9,953 bases of DNA, taken from contig JBBSEZ010000372.1 in assembly GCA_038239195.1 (NCBI GenBank), positions 1 to 9,953 of the forward strand, in the 5' to 3' direction. Below, piece by piece: positions 1 through 6,995 of the stretch. The first letter of the stretch is position 1, and each line of letters starts with the position of its first letter. A model generated the notes under the pieces. The model was not told the DNA's origin and did not search any database. It was given only the letters and a program-made list of their open reading frames with translations. The translations under genes were made by a program, and so were the position numbers. The stretch comes from JBBSEZ01 sp038239195. GTDB lineage: Bacteria > Planctomycetota > Planctomycetia > Gemmatales > Gemmataceae.

Positions 1-69
1 AAGCAATCCCTCGCTGGCGCGTCGGGCTGCCCGGTTGCCGCACGGGCGAAGTATTTGTGAAAGCGCCAG

Positions 70-1500
70 TTAGCCATCGTTCAGGGCCACGACCGCGTTG
101 TCGATGAGCCGGGTGGTGCCGAACTTCACCGCCGCGGCCAGCAGGATGGTGCCCCGCAGCGCTTCGAGCGGCCCCAGGGCGTCGGCGCTTACCACGGCGG
201 CGTAGTCGAGGACCGCGCCGGGGACGGTGGCGATGCGGTCGATCATTCCTTGCCGCAGCGCCTCGGGGCCTCGCTCCCCGGCGAGGGCCCTGTCGCGAGC
301 CTCGCTCAGCGCCTGGTGCAGGACCGCCGCCTGCCGGCGCTGTTCGGCGTCAAGATAGCGGTTGCGCGAGCTGAGAGCTAGGCCATCCGGCTCGCGAACG
401 GTGGGCAACACCACAACTTCAACCGGCACGTGGAGGTCGTCCACCATGCGCCGCAGGAGGAGGGCCTGCTGGGCGTCCTTCTGCCCGAAATAGGCCCGGT
501 CGGGCCTCACGAGGTTGAACAGTTTCAGGACCACCGTGCAGACGCCGCGGAAGTGCCCCGGCCGGGACGCCCCTTCCAGGACGTCCTGCAACCCCTCCAC
601 CTCTACGTAAGTACGAAAGCCGGGGGGGTACATTATCGCCGGATCGGGCTGAAAGATTAGTTCGACGCCCGCCTCGACGCACAGGGCGAGGTCCGCCTCG
701 AACGGGCGCGGGTAGCGGGCCAGGTCCTCGTGCGGGCCGAACTGCGTCGGGTTGACGAAGATCGACACGACCACGAATTCGTTGCCGGCGCGCGCCGCCC
801 GAATCAGGCTGCGATGGCCGTCGTGGAGCGCCCCCATCGTCGGCACCAGCCCGATCGGCTGCCGGCGCCGCCGCGCCTCGGACAGGGCCGACCGCAACTC
901 TTCAAACGTCCGCGCCACCGTCGGCGAGCCGGGGGCTGACGCCCCCGGAGCAGCGAGCTTCGCCAGCAGGAGCCCGAGGTAGGAGCCGCGCTCCACGTGG
1001 CGCAGGCCCAGCGCCTCGGCGGTGTCGGCGAGGGCGTTTTCAGCGGCTCCGGCATCGTCCTCGGGGGCGAGCACCTCGACCTCGCCGAAGTTGCCGAGCT
1101 GCTCCACCTCGTCGAGGCAGATCGTTTGCACCAGGCCGGCCCGCTCGATCCGGTAGCTGCGCCGGCGCTTGCGGACCACAGCCACGGGACGATAGCCAAG
1201 GTGGACGAGGAGGGCGTGAAACTCGCTGGCGGCCTCGTCGCCGGGGGGGAGGGCGACCTCCAGTTCGAGGCGCTTCTTGACGCGCGCGGGTTGCTTGGGG
1301 CCCTTGTAGGTGAGGAAGTTTCGCTCCCCGATCCGGCGCAGGCGGAAGGCCTCGTCGGTGCGCGCGAAGTCGCGGTCGGGGGCGTTGAAGTAGTGGTCGG
1401 CCTCGACCTCCTCGCCGAGGGGGGTGGCCCCCCAGGAGGCAAGGATTCGCTCGACGGCGCCGAAGTCGGGCGCGGAGTATTTTTGTTCTATCTCGAGCAC
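70..1500 (-). CDS. panC: CYTH domain - pantothenate synthetase (PanC) fusion protein
   Basis: Bifunctional-looking protein of 476 residues from a GTG start at 1500. Residues 1-183 form a CYTH domain: the ExExK signature (E3, E5, K7), a basic RLRR segment, TYKGPK, the arginine-rich VRKRRRSYR, and the CyaB-like LDEVEQLGNFGEVEV. Residues about 196-476 form a PanC of ordinary length (about 281 aa) that condenses pantoate with beta-alanine using ATP, in cytoplasmic coenzyme A synthesis. Its motifs are all present: MGALHDGH (222-229), FVNPTQF (248-254), RPGHFRGV (313-320), FGQKD (338-342) and REPDGLALSSRN (369-380). An ATG at 1545 would add 15 residues, but GTG 1500 has GGGAGG seven bases upstream and puts the first Glu of ExExK at position 3, as usual for CYTH. 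PanC function is nearly certain. The CYTH half may be an adenylate cyclase or a triphosphatase; sequence alone does not decide. PanC is usually a stand-alone enzyme. The gene is divergent from the Rieske gene. Confidence 0.93.
   Translation of the reverse strand: MLEIEQKYSAPDFGAVERILASWGATPLGEEVEADHYFNAPDRDFARTDEAFRLRRIGERNFLTYKGPKQPARVKKRLELEVALPPGDEAASEFHALLVHLGYRPVAVVRKRRRSYRIERAGLVQTICLDEVEQLGNFGEVEVLAPEDDAGAAENALADTAEALGLRHVERGSYLGLLLAKLAAPGASAPGSPTVARTFEELRSALSEARRRRQPIGLVPTMGALHDGHRSLIRAARAGNEFVVVSIFVNPTQFGPHEDLARYPRPFEADLALCVEAGVELIFQPDPAIMYPPGFRTYVEVEGLQDVLEGASRPGHFRGVCTVVLKLFNLVRPDRAYFGQKDAQQALLLRRMVDDLHVPVEVVVLPTVREPDGLALSSRNRYLDAEQRRQAAVLHQALSEARDRALAGERGPEALRQGMIDRIATVPGAVLDYAAVVSADALGPLEALRGTILLAAAVKFGTTRLIDNAVVALNDG
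929..948. repeat. Perfect REP-like palindrome inside the CYTH-PanC coding sequence
   Basis: An 8-bp perfect stem (CCGGGGGC, 929-936, with GCCCCCGG, 941-948) encloses a TGAC loop. On the minus strand it encodes the linker residues PGASAPG (185-191 from the GTG start), exactly between the two enzyme domains. The form resembles short GC-rich palindromes that I recall being repeated in planctomycete genomes; that recollection is unverified. No second copy occurs in this window. Confidence 0.6.
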
Positions 1501-1507
1501 GAAAGGG

Positions 1508-1513
1508 CCTCCC
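1508..1513 (-). promoter_or_regulatory. Ribosome binding site that decides the GTG start of the CYTH-PanC gene
   Basis: On the minus strand GGGAGG lies seven bases before GTG at 1500-1498. The alternative ATG at 1545 would add a proline- and arginine-rich tail before the CYTH domain. The Shine-Dalgarno match and the position of the ExExK motif both favour the GTG. Confidence 0.65.
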
Positions 1514-1656
1514 GTCGGCCTCGGTCCTCGAACGGCGCTCCGCACCTCATCTGGGCGAAGCGCGGCTCAACGATCTTCGATGGTGGATAATCTGCGCGGG
1601 CCGGGTAGAATGATGACAGCGCCGGCGGGCGGAATCCAGAGCAACCGGAGGCGGGC

Positions 1657-2004
1657 ATGGCCGAGTTTCACAAGGTCTGCCGGGTGGGCGACCTGGCCGA
1701 GGGCGAGGGCAAGACCGTCTCGGTGGGCGGCAAATTGATCGCCGTGTTCTGCGACGGCGGCCAGCACCACGCCATCGACGACGTTTGCCCGCACATGGGC
1801 GCCTCGCTCAGCGGCGGGCACGTCGAGGGGGGGATCGTCACCTGCCCCTGGCACGCCTGGCGCTTCCGGCTGAACGACGGCACCTGGGCGGACAACCCGC
1901 GCATCAAGATCGGCAGTTACCCGGTGCGGGTGGAAGGCGACGAGGTACAGGTGGCGGTGGGACAGGGCCCGACAAGGCCAACTTCCGAGGAGACGGCCCC
2001 ATGA
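1657..2004 (+). CDS. Rieske [2Fe-2S] ferredoxin-like protein (NirD-like)
   Basis: A 115-residue Rieske protein that should carry a [2Fe-2S] cluster and pass single electrons. The binding residues form C44-P-H46, 16 residues, then C63-P-W-H66, and the aspartate, proline and glycine framework around them (DDVCPHMGASL, TCPWHAWRF) is intact. The length matches stand-alone Rieske ferredoxins and NirD-type small subunits. There is no signal peptide or membrane anchor, so it is predicted to be cytoplasmic. The start ATG has GGAGG five bases upstream (1647-1651). Its stop overlaps the start of the following cytochrome gene (ATGA, 2001-2004), so the two are probably translated together. No oxygenase or nitrite reductase large subunit lies nearby, so its partner is unknown. 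The last 12 residues are Pro/Thr/Ser-rich and look like a free tail. Confidence 0.92.
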   Translation: MAEFHKVCRVGDLAEGEGKTVSVGGKLIAVFCDGGQHHAIDDVCPHMGASLSGGHVEGGIVTCPWHAWRFRLNDGTWADNPRIKIGSYPVRVEGDEVQVAVGQGPTRPTSEETAP

Positions 2005-2543
2005 ATCGCATCGGCCTGTGGCGCGCCGCGATCGGCTTCGCCTTCGCGACCCTTCTTTCGACCACCGCGGGCAGCGCCCAGACGGTGCGCCCTCTGCCGC
2101 GCCCCGCGCCGGCGCCAGCGCCAAAGTTCGTCCCCAAGTTCGAGGCCCTGGCGGAGACGCGCCTCATCATGGAGGGCCTGGCCCTGTCGAACTACCGCAG
2201 CCTGAATCGACTGCTGAAGGCAGAGCCCAAGGACAACGAGACGTGGATGTTCGCGCGCGGCCAGGCGCTGCTGGTCGCCGAGACGGGCAACCTGCTGCTG
2301 TTGCGCCCGCCGCGCAGCGGGGGCCGCGATACCTGGATGAAGTTGGGCATGGAGATGCGCAGCGCCGCCGGGGAGGTGGCTCGGTCGGCCGGCGCCCGCG
2401 ACTACCCGCGCACAAGGCGGGCCCTGACCGGCTTGACCGACGCCTGCAACCGCTGCCACACGACGTTTCGCGTCCCGGTCAAGGTGGCCCCGGAGGTCGA
2501 GCCGAAGCCCGACGCCGAGACGCGCGCCACGGCCCATCGCTGA
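2001..2543 (+). CDS. Exported monoheme c-type cytochrome, possibly class II (cytochrome c'-like)
   Basis: A 180-residue protein starting at the ATG that overlaps the Rieske stop codon. Residues 1-26 look like a Sec signal peptide: Arg at 3 and 8, a hydrophobic core IGFAFATLL, and GSA before Gln27. A Pro/Ala-rich stretch (28-45) follows, then a helical body. A single CNRCH heme motif (149-153) sits near the C-terminus with TTFR after it, the position typical of four-helix class II cytochromes. The heme would be attached in the periplasm. The coupling with the Rieske gene suggests a shared redox role, but the partner has no export signal, so direct electron exchange across the membrane is not explained. 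The heme motif and export signal are clear; assignment to class II rests on motif position only. An in-frame open stretch extends upstream to 1785 inside the Rieske gene and is not taken as coding. Confidence 0.85.
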   Translation: MNRIGLWRAAIGFAFATLLSTTAGSAQTVRPLPRPAPAPAPKFVPKFEALAETRLIMEGLALSNYRSLNRLLKAEPKDNETWMFARGQALLVAETGNLLLLRPPRSGGRDTWMKLGMEMRSAAGEVARSAGARDYPRTRRALTGLTDACNRCHTTFRVPVKVAPEVEPKPDAETRATAHR

Positions 2544-2600
2544 GCTACGAGGTTGGAGCGCGCGCCGAGGCGCTTGACGTTTTCCGGGCCCTCTCGTAGC
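2544..2600 (+). terminator. Candidate stem-loop after the Rieske-cytochrome pair
   Basis: Directly after the TGA stop, GCTACGAG (2544-2551) pairs perfectly with CTCGTAGC (2593-2600), and inside it AGCGC (2557-2561) pairs with GCGCT (2570-2574). There is no T-run afterwards, so this is not a classic intrinsic terminator. It may mark the 3' end of the transcript. In GC-rich DNA an 8-bp stem can also occur by chance. Confidence 0.3.
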
Positions 2601-2802
2601 CTGCCATCGAGCTCCACGCGAAACGCGGGCCGGGCGTTTGTCGCAAGATTGGCGGCCCGGCCGCGAATGAACTTGTGAGCGCCCGGGCGCCCGCGCGGCG
2701 GCGCAAGCCTTGGCCCCTACTCGCGATGCAGGCTTCCTTCAGGGCGTGGCGGAACGTCCTGGCGGCCTCCGTGTCCCCCCGATCCGGCAAGAGAACCCAC
2801 CC

Positions 2803-3702
2803 ATGTCTGCCGCTGTTCCTCCGGCCCCTGCCGCGGTCCCCCTGGTTCCCCAGGTGCAACGCCGCGAGCTCACGATCGTCGGCCATTCCACCCTGTTCTA
2901 CTGGTGGCCCGTCTGGGCGGGCGGCTTTCTGATGGCCTTGCTCACGTTGTTCGACAACGACCGCATGGTCACCGTCAACAAGGACGCCGTGCTGGCCGAG
3001 GCCACCGACGTGACCATCGTCAAGGAGTGGGACGACAAGGGCAAGCCCAAGGCGACGGAGAACCTCAAGGATCGCGACGTGGTCGTCCTGCCCGACAAGC
3101 ACGGTTTCAACCGCGAAACCTATCCCGAATTGAGCAAAGGCAGCATGCACCCGCGCTTGCACATCAGCCACCGGCGCGGTTACGGGGTCGCCTTCGCCGT
3201 GATCCTGTGCCTGGTCACCATCATCACCAACATCCCCTTGCGCGGCATGTGGTCGGTGCTGGTCATCGTCGGCACCATCACGCTCGTGCTGATCCTCAAC
3301 CTGGCCGGATGGTGGGGGGACATCGTCCGCAGCGCCAGTTACCTCGACATCCGCATCAACGTGGGCGGCTACCTGTTCATCGCCGTGGTCCTCTTCATCG
3401 CCTGGCTCGTCACGATGCTCCTCTTCGACCGGCAGATCTACCTGACGTTCACGCCGGGACAGCTCAAGGTCTGTACGGAGATCGGCGGCGGGGAAAAGGT
3501 CTACGACTCGGCGGGCATGTCGGTGGAGAAGCAGCGGGGCGACATCTTCCGCCACCGCATCCTGGGCCTGGGGTCGGGCGACCTGATCGTCAAGACGTCC
3601 GGCGCGCAAGCCCACCAGTTCGAGCTCGACAACGTGCTCTTCATCAACCGCAAGGTCAAGATGATCGAAGACCTGCTCAAGACGAAGCAGGTGACGGAGT
3701 AA
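2803..3702 (+). CDS. Four-helix membrane protein with a C-terminal soluble domain, function unknown
   Basis: I do not recognise a named family. The 299-residue product has a Pro/Ala-rich N-terminus, a first membrane segment at about 30-50, and a charged loop (52-126) rich in Lys, Asp and Glu. Three more membrane segments follow at about 127-146, 149-170 and 187-208, then a C-terminal soluble domain (210-296) of alternating beta-like strands (QIYLTFTPGQLKVCTEI, DLIVKTS, HQFELDNVLFI) ending in a helix. That last part resembles a membrane-associated PH-like fold; this is an inference from pattern only. The start at 2803 is chosen because the open frame back to 2710 is Arg/Pro-rich and unlike the rest; no strong Shine-Dalgarno is visible at either start (only AAGAGA about nine bases upstream of 2803). 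It converges on the 3770-4165 gene. Confidence 0.8.
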   Translation: MSAAVPPAPAAVPLVPQVQRRELTIVGHSTLFYWWPVWAGGFLMALLTLFDNDRMVTVNKDAVLAEATDVTIVKEWDDKGKPKATENLKDRDVVVLPDKHGFNRETYPELSKGSMHPRLHISHRRGYGVAFAVILCLVTIITNIPLRGMWSVLVIVGTITLVLILNLAGWWGDIVRSASYLDIRINVGGYLFIAVVLFIAWLVTMLLFDRQIYLTFTPGQLKVCTEIGGGEKVYDSAGMSVEKQRGDIFRHRILGLGSGDLIVKTSGAQAHQFELDNVLFINRKVKMIEDLLKTKQVTE

Positions 3703-3704
3703 GT

Positions 3705-3767
3705 CCCTTTAGCCGCTCTGCTCGGCGCGGCCGCTCCCGCGCCGAGCAGAGCTCGGCGGCTAAAGGG
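3705..3767. terminator. Long two-stage hairpin filling a convergent intergenic gap
   Basis: The gap between the two facing stop codons (3702 and 3770) is almost wholly this structure. The outer stem is 11 bp (CCCTTTAGCCG, 3705-3715, with CGGCTAAAGGG, 3757-3767). The inner stem is 13 bp (3716-3728 with 3739-3751), extendable by two G-C pairs, leaving a 6-nt loop. There is a 5-nt bulge (3752-3756) on the right side only. Its position suits a bidirectional terminator, though no long T-run flanks it on either strand. It could also be a dispersed palindromic repeat that settled between genes. Confidence 0.65.
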
Positions 3768-3769
3768 GG

Positions 3770-4165
3770 TCACTCCTCGATCGGCTCCTTGACGGGCTGC
3801 ACGAAGTAGGTGGCCTTCTTCTCCGTGGCCAGCTTGGTGGCGAGGCCGTCGGCGTCCTGGCGCTGGTTGTAGGGGAAGGCCTGGATGCGCTTGTTGGAGT
3901 TGTCGAAGACGACCCAGACCACCTTCTGCCGAACGATCTTGGCGGTGCGGGTGCGCTTCTTGGGCTCCTTGGGCTCCTTGACGACCGCCGCCTTCTTCTT
4001 CTTGACCGGGGCGGCGGCCTCTGCGGCGACGGCGGGCTCGCCGTCGGCCTCGGCGACCTCTTCGGCTTCGCCGTTCTCGCCCTCGCGGGTTTCTTTTTCG
4101 CGGGCCTCGGCGGCCTCGTACTGATCGCGGAGCTCCATGCGATTGCGAGTCGGACGTCGGGCCAT
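3770..4165 (-). CDS. Small conserved-type hypothetical protein with low-complexity N-terminus
   Basis: A 131-residue protein of unknown function. Residues 1-75 are low complexity: Arg-rich at first, then Glu/Ala (18-52), then Lys/Pro/Glu (55-72). Residues about 74-131 look folded, with KVVWVVFDNSNKRIQAFPYN, then DADGLATKLATEKK and TYFVQPVKEPIEE. This tail resembles small planctomycete hypothetical proteins I have seen, but I know no function for them. The start ATG (4163-4165) has GGAAG seven bases upstream on the minus strand (4173-4177). An open frame continues upstream to 4375 but has arbitrary composition and no better start. It is divergent from the glycosyltransferase gene and convergent with the membrane-protein gene. 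Confidence 0.78.
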   Translation of the reverse strand: MARRPTRNRMELRDQYEAAEAREKETREGENGEAEEVAEADGEPAVAAEAAAPVKKKKAAVVKEPKEPKKRTRTAKIVRQKVVWVVFDNSNKRIQAFPYNQRQDADGLATKLATEKKATYFVQPVKEPIEE

Positions 4166-4352
4166 GATCTCTCTTCCCCACGGTGTCCTGGGCTTGACGG
4201 TTCTCAGGGTTAGACTAGCGGCGCGAGCGCCAGGGTGCAAGTTGATTTGACCCCCTTGCCGGGCCGGGCCAGGGCCTCGTTGCGGGCGGCGGTTGCCGTC
4301 GGCTGTTTTGACCGTACACCTCCCGTCGCTCCTCTGTTGCGAGGGCCGCCTG

Positions 4353-5753
4353 ATGCCTGCCATCCGACGCTTCAACTGGGTCGATCTGCTCCTTCTGGTG
4401 CTCGTTCTGGCCAGCGCCGCCGGGGCTCGCGCCGGCTATCTCATCGCGTATGCCGAGAACGGCACCACGGCCGGCCCCCTCCGCGTGCAAGACGCTCGCA
4501 CGAAGCTCGACGCCAACCTTGCCGGGCAGGTCCCGAATCGGTCCGAACCGACCGACCTGGACCTGCTCGTCCACAACCTCCACGAGCATCAGGTGTACGC
4601 GACGGTCGCCCCGTTCTCCACCGGCATGGAAGACACCGCCCACGTCGCGCCGGGTTATCCGCACCTGGTGGCGCTGCTGGCATACGTCGTGAGCGCCGAT
4701 CGCCTCGAAAGCGCTCTCCGTTGGGGGAATTGCGGGCTGGGTGCCCTGACGGCGGCGCTCTACTTCCTGTTTGCCCGCCGCGCCTTCCGCAGCCTGGTGG
4801 TCGGCGCGCTGGCCGGGCTTCTGGCGGCACTGCACCCGTTCTGGATCATCGACGTCGCCAACCTCGACGATGGCACGCTGGCGACGTTCCTCCTGGCGCT
4901 GTCTCTGTTCCTGGGAGCGCGGGCGAGCCAGACGGGCGGGCCGTTTGGCAGCCTGCTTTTTGGCCTGACGCTGGCGGGGCTGGCGCTGGTGCGTGCCGCC
5001 CTGCTGCCGTTCGCGTTCGTCGCCATCGTGTGGTTCTTGCTGCGCACGCGCAACCTGCGGCGCGGCTGGCTGCCCGCGGTCCTCGCCTTCCTCGGCTTCC
5101 TCATCGGCCTGTCGCCGTGGACCGTGCGCAACCTGCAAGTCTTCGGCGAGCCGCTCCCGATCGTCGACTCGGCCTACCTGCACCTGTGGATCGGCAACAA
5201 TCCGGCAGCGACGGGCGGGCCGAACTACCGCAGGGCCCTCGACAGGGCGTCGGAGGAGGAGTTGCGCAAGATCGACGCACAGCCGAAGCGCTACGACGAG
5301 CTCGGCAAAAAGGTGGCGGAGGAGGCCAAGGACGGGCCGAACACGATGCGCCGGCGCATCCGGTCGGCGCTGGCGTTCTTCCTGGGCGCGGAGTGGTTCG
5401 CGACGGGCAGGTTGGCCCGGCCGACGGGGGAGGGGGCGATGCCGGAGTGGGTGGAGAACGCCTACCCAACGGTGCTGCACGCGACGCTGCTGGGGATGCT
5501 GGTGCTGGGCCTGATCGGCTGGCGCTGGTCGTACGTCTGGCGCTGGGAGTCGATGCCGCTGGCGCTGGCGATGGTGTTCGTGCCGCTGCCGTACGTGCTG
5601 AGTCATGCCGAGATGCTGTCGGGGCCGCGACTGCCGCTCGATGGGGTGTTGCTCTGCTACGCGGCGTTCGTCCTCGGGTGTCTGCTGCCGGGGGGCGGGA
5701 GCTATTTGCGCGAGGGGATCGGGGCGGGGGAGGCGATGCAGGAGATGCCGTGA
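4353..5753 (+). CDS. GT-C membrane glycosyltransferase, family 39 / ArnT-like
   Basis: A 466-residue multi-pass protein with about nine or ten hydrophobic segments (first at 10-29). It fits the dolichyl-phosphate-mannose or ArnT-like glycosyltransferase family, which moves sugars from a polyprenyl-phosphate carrier onto an acceptor outside the cytoplasmic membrane. Typical marks are a long extracytoplasmic loop after the first helix (31-97), APGYPHLVALL (99-109), HPFWIIDVANLDDGTLATFLL (161-181), SPWTVRNLQVFG (254-265), LHLWIGNNPAATGG (276-289), and a late helix opening with GPRLPLDGVLL (424-434). Donor and acceptor cannot be read from the sequence. The ATG at 4353 is preferred over the upstream in-frame ATG at 4293 because it begins just before the first basic residues and membrane helix; only a weak GAGG lies upstream. 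It is followed directly by a large inverted repeat. Confidence 0.82.
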   Translation: MPAIRRFNWVDLLLLVLVLASAAGARAGYLIAYAENGTTAGPLRVQDARTKLDANLAGQVPNRSEPTDLDLLVHNLHEHQVYATVAPFSTGMEDTAHVAPGYPHLVALLAYVVSADRLESALRWGNCGLGALTAALYFLFARRAFRSLVVGALAGLLAALHPFWIIDVANLDDGTLATFLLALSLFLGARASQTGGPFGSLLFGLTLAGLALVRAALLPFAFVAIVWFLLRTRNLRRGWLPAVLAFLGFLIGLSPWTVRNLQVFGEPLPIVDSAYLHLWIGNNPAATGGPNYRRALDRASEEELRKIDAQPKRYDELGKKVAEEAKDGPNTMRRRIRSALAFFLGAEWFATGRLARPTGEGAMPEWVENAYPTVLHATLLGMLVLGLIGWRWSYVWRWESMPLALAMVFVPLPYVLSHAEMLSGPRLPLDGVLLCYAAFVLGCLLPGGGSYLREGIGAGEAMQEMP

Positions 5754-5776
5754 GGGAAGGGCTCTCGGAGACGGTC

Positions 5777-5921
5777 AGGCCATTTTGGAGTGCGCCCGAT
5801 TCATCGGCGCTTTCTTTTCCTCTTTTTTCTCCCACCCCGAGAGGAGGCGTCGCGCCGAGCGCGACCTCTCATTTGAGAAGAAAAGAAAGCGCCGATGAAT
5901 CGCCGCACTCCAAAATGGCCT
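5777..5921. repeat. 145-bp MITE-like palindromic element with ~42-nt inverted arms
   Basis: The left arm 5777-5819 and right arm 5880-5921 are inverted copies. The outer 18 bp match perfectly (5777-5794 with 5904-5921) and the inner 23 bp match perfectly (5797-5819 with 5880-5902). Only two left bases versus one right base at the joint differ. Each arm also holds a small hairpin built on CGATTCATCG. The 60-bp centre holds its own hairpin: GTCGCGC (5849-5855) with GCGCGAC (5859-5865), flanked by GAGAG/CTCTC. It contains no ORF of its own. It lies between the glycosyltransferase stop and the WD40 ribosome binding site. I see no clear target-site duplication. Confidence 0.85.
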
Positions 5922-5961
5922 CGGCGGTGCGCCAGCTACGCCGCACTTCGGAGGCGATCGC

Positions 5962-6873
5962 ATGCGCTGGCTTTCCGGGCACAAGAAGGACGTGCGCGCC
6001 GTCGCCTTCGCCCCCGATGGGCGGCTCGTCTCCGGCGGTTCGGACCGAACGGTGCGGGTGTGGTCCCCGCTCTCAGGGGAGTGCCTCCAGACAATCCGGG
6101 CCCCGAACGTGGTGTACGCGGTGGCGGTGTCGCCGGACGGCAACACGCTCGCCTCTGCGGGCCGGCACAAGCACGTTTCCGCCGGGGCGAACACGATCGC
6201 GCTCTGGGCCCTCGACGAAGAGCGAGCGCGAGGCGAGCACGTCTGGCAGATGGGGGGCCTGGCCCATTCGATCTGGTCGCTGGCGTTCTCGGCCGACGGC
6301 CAATACCTCGCCGCCGCGTGCCGGAAGATCGGCAACGGCGGGTGCGTGAACGGGGCCGGCGCTCACTGGTGGCGCCTGCCGACGCTCCTCGATGACGCCG
6401 ACTTCGCGGACACCACGGCGTACACCGTCGCCTTCTCGCCAGCGGGTACCGCCCTGGCGCTCACTCGGGAGTGGGCCGTAGCGCTCTTCGACCAGCCCGA
6501 CGGCAACGAGCGATTCAGCTATCCTCTCCAATCGTCGTGGGCCGCAGCCATCGCGTTCGTCTCGGCGGGCAAGGAACTGGTCATCGCCGCCAACAGTTTC
6601 CTCCACTTCGCCGACGCGACCGAGCACCGCAAGCCGTGGCGGATCAAGACGGGGGCGCGGGCGGTGACCGCGCTGGCCGTCTCGCCGGACGGGCAATTGC
6701 TGCTGGCGGGTGGGCGGCCCGGGACGGTAGAGTGTTACGAGGTGGCGTCGCGGGCGCTGCGGGCGACGTTCGATTTCGGCGTCGGCGGGGTCAATGGGGT
6801 GGCGTTCGCGCCGGACGGGTGGACGTTCGCGGTGGCGGGGGACAAGGGGCTGGTGGTGTGCGACGTGGGGTGA
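5962..6873 (+). CDS. WD40-repeat beta-propeller protein
   Basis: A 303-residue protein made wholly of WD40 units, with no signal peptide, kinase or membrane domain, so probably a cytoplasmic binding scaffold. Seven blades can be followed: about 6-46, 47-92, 97-140, 150-188, 190-228, 230-271 and 273-303. They show repeated AVAFAPDG / AVSPDG / LAFSADG turns and VRVWS, IALWALD, ALFD or VVCDV closing strands, enough to close one propeller. Blades 2 and 3 carry loop insertions (RHKHVSAGAN and RKIGNGGCVNGAG), and blades 4-6 have lost the Trp-Asp ending. The start ATG has GGAGG seven bases upstream (5950-5954). The gene stands alone, so its binding partner is unknown. Confidence 0.9.
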   Translation: MRWLSGHKKDVRAVAFAPDGRLVSGGSDRTVRVWSPLSGECLQTIRAPNVVYAVAVSPDGNTLASAGRHKHVSAGANTIALWALDEERARGEHVWQMGGLAHSIWSLAFSADGQYLAAACRKIGNGGCVNGAGAHWWRLPTLLDDADFADTTAYTVAFSPAGTALALTREWAVALFDQPDGNERFSYPLQSSWAAAIAFVSAGKELVIAANSFLHFADATEHRKPWRIKTGARAVTALAVSPDGQLLLAGGRPGTVECYEVASRALRATFDFGVGGVNGVAFAPDGWTFAVAGDKGLVVCDVG

Positions 6874-6995
6874 GTGAGTCTGGCGGGGCCGGAATCGACG
6901 CCTGGTGAGTTGACCGGGCAGCTATGGGGCCTCGGCGCGGGCGAACACGATTCGAGGGCCCACCCGACCGAGTTTCGCGACGGAGGAAGGTTACG

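Noticed and set aside
14..69. A 7-bp inverted repeat (CTGGCGC / GCGCCAG) just after the CYTH-PanC stop codon
   Set aside because: The stem is short and the loop is 42 nt, with no T-run. It is too weak to call a terminator in GC-rich DNA.
1586..1611. GATAAT (1586) and TAGAAT (1606) as -10 boxes for the Rieske gene
   Set aside because: Neither has a convincing -35 box at 16-18 bp, so no promoter is called.
2679..2690. GCGCCCGGGCGC, a perfect 12-bp palindrome upstream of the membrane-protein gene
   Set aside because: It has no loop, is made only of G and C, and similar short palindromes are expected by chance at this composition.
2545..3615. A 356-codon open frame on the minus strand opposite the four-helix membrane protein
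   Set aside because: Asp/Val/Gly/Gln-rich product with no recognisable fold. It is the antisense shadow of a gene whose plus-strand product shows clear membrane helices.
4211..4240. TTGCAC - 17 bp - TAGTCT as a minus-strand promoter for the 3770-4165 gene
   Set aside because: The spacing is right but each hexamer matches only about half of the consensus, which chance would often produce.
4215..5606. A 463-codon open frame on the minus strand opposite the glycosyltransferase gene
   Set aside because: Its product is Gln/Arg/His-rich with no domain signal, while the plus strand encodes a convincing membrane enzyme. Long antisense frames are expected in such GC-rich coding DNA.
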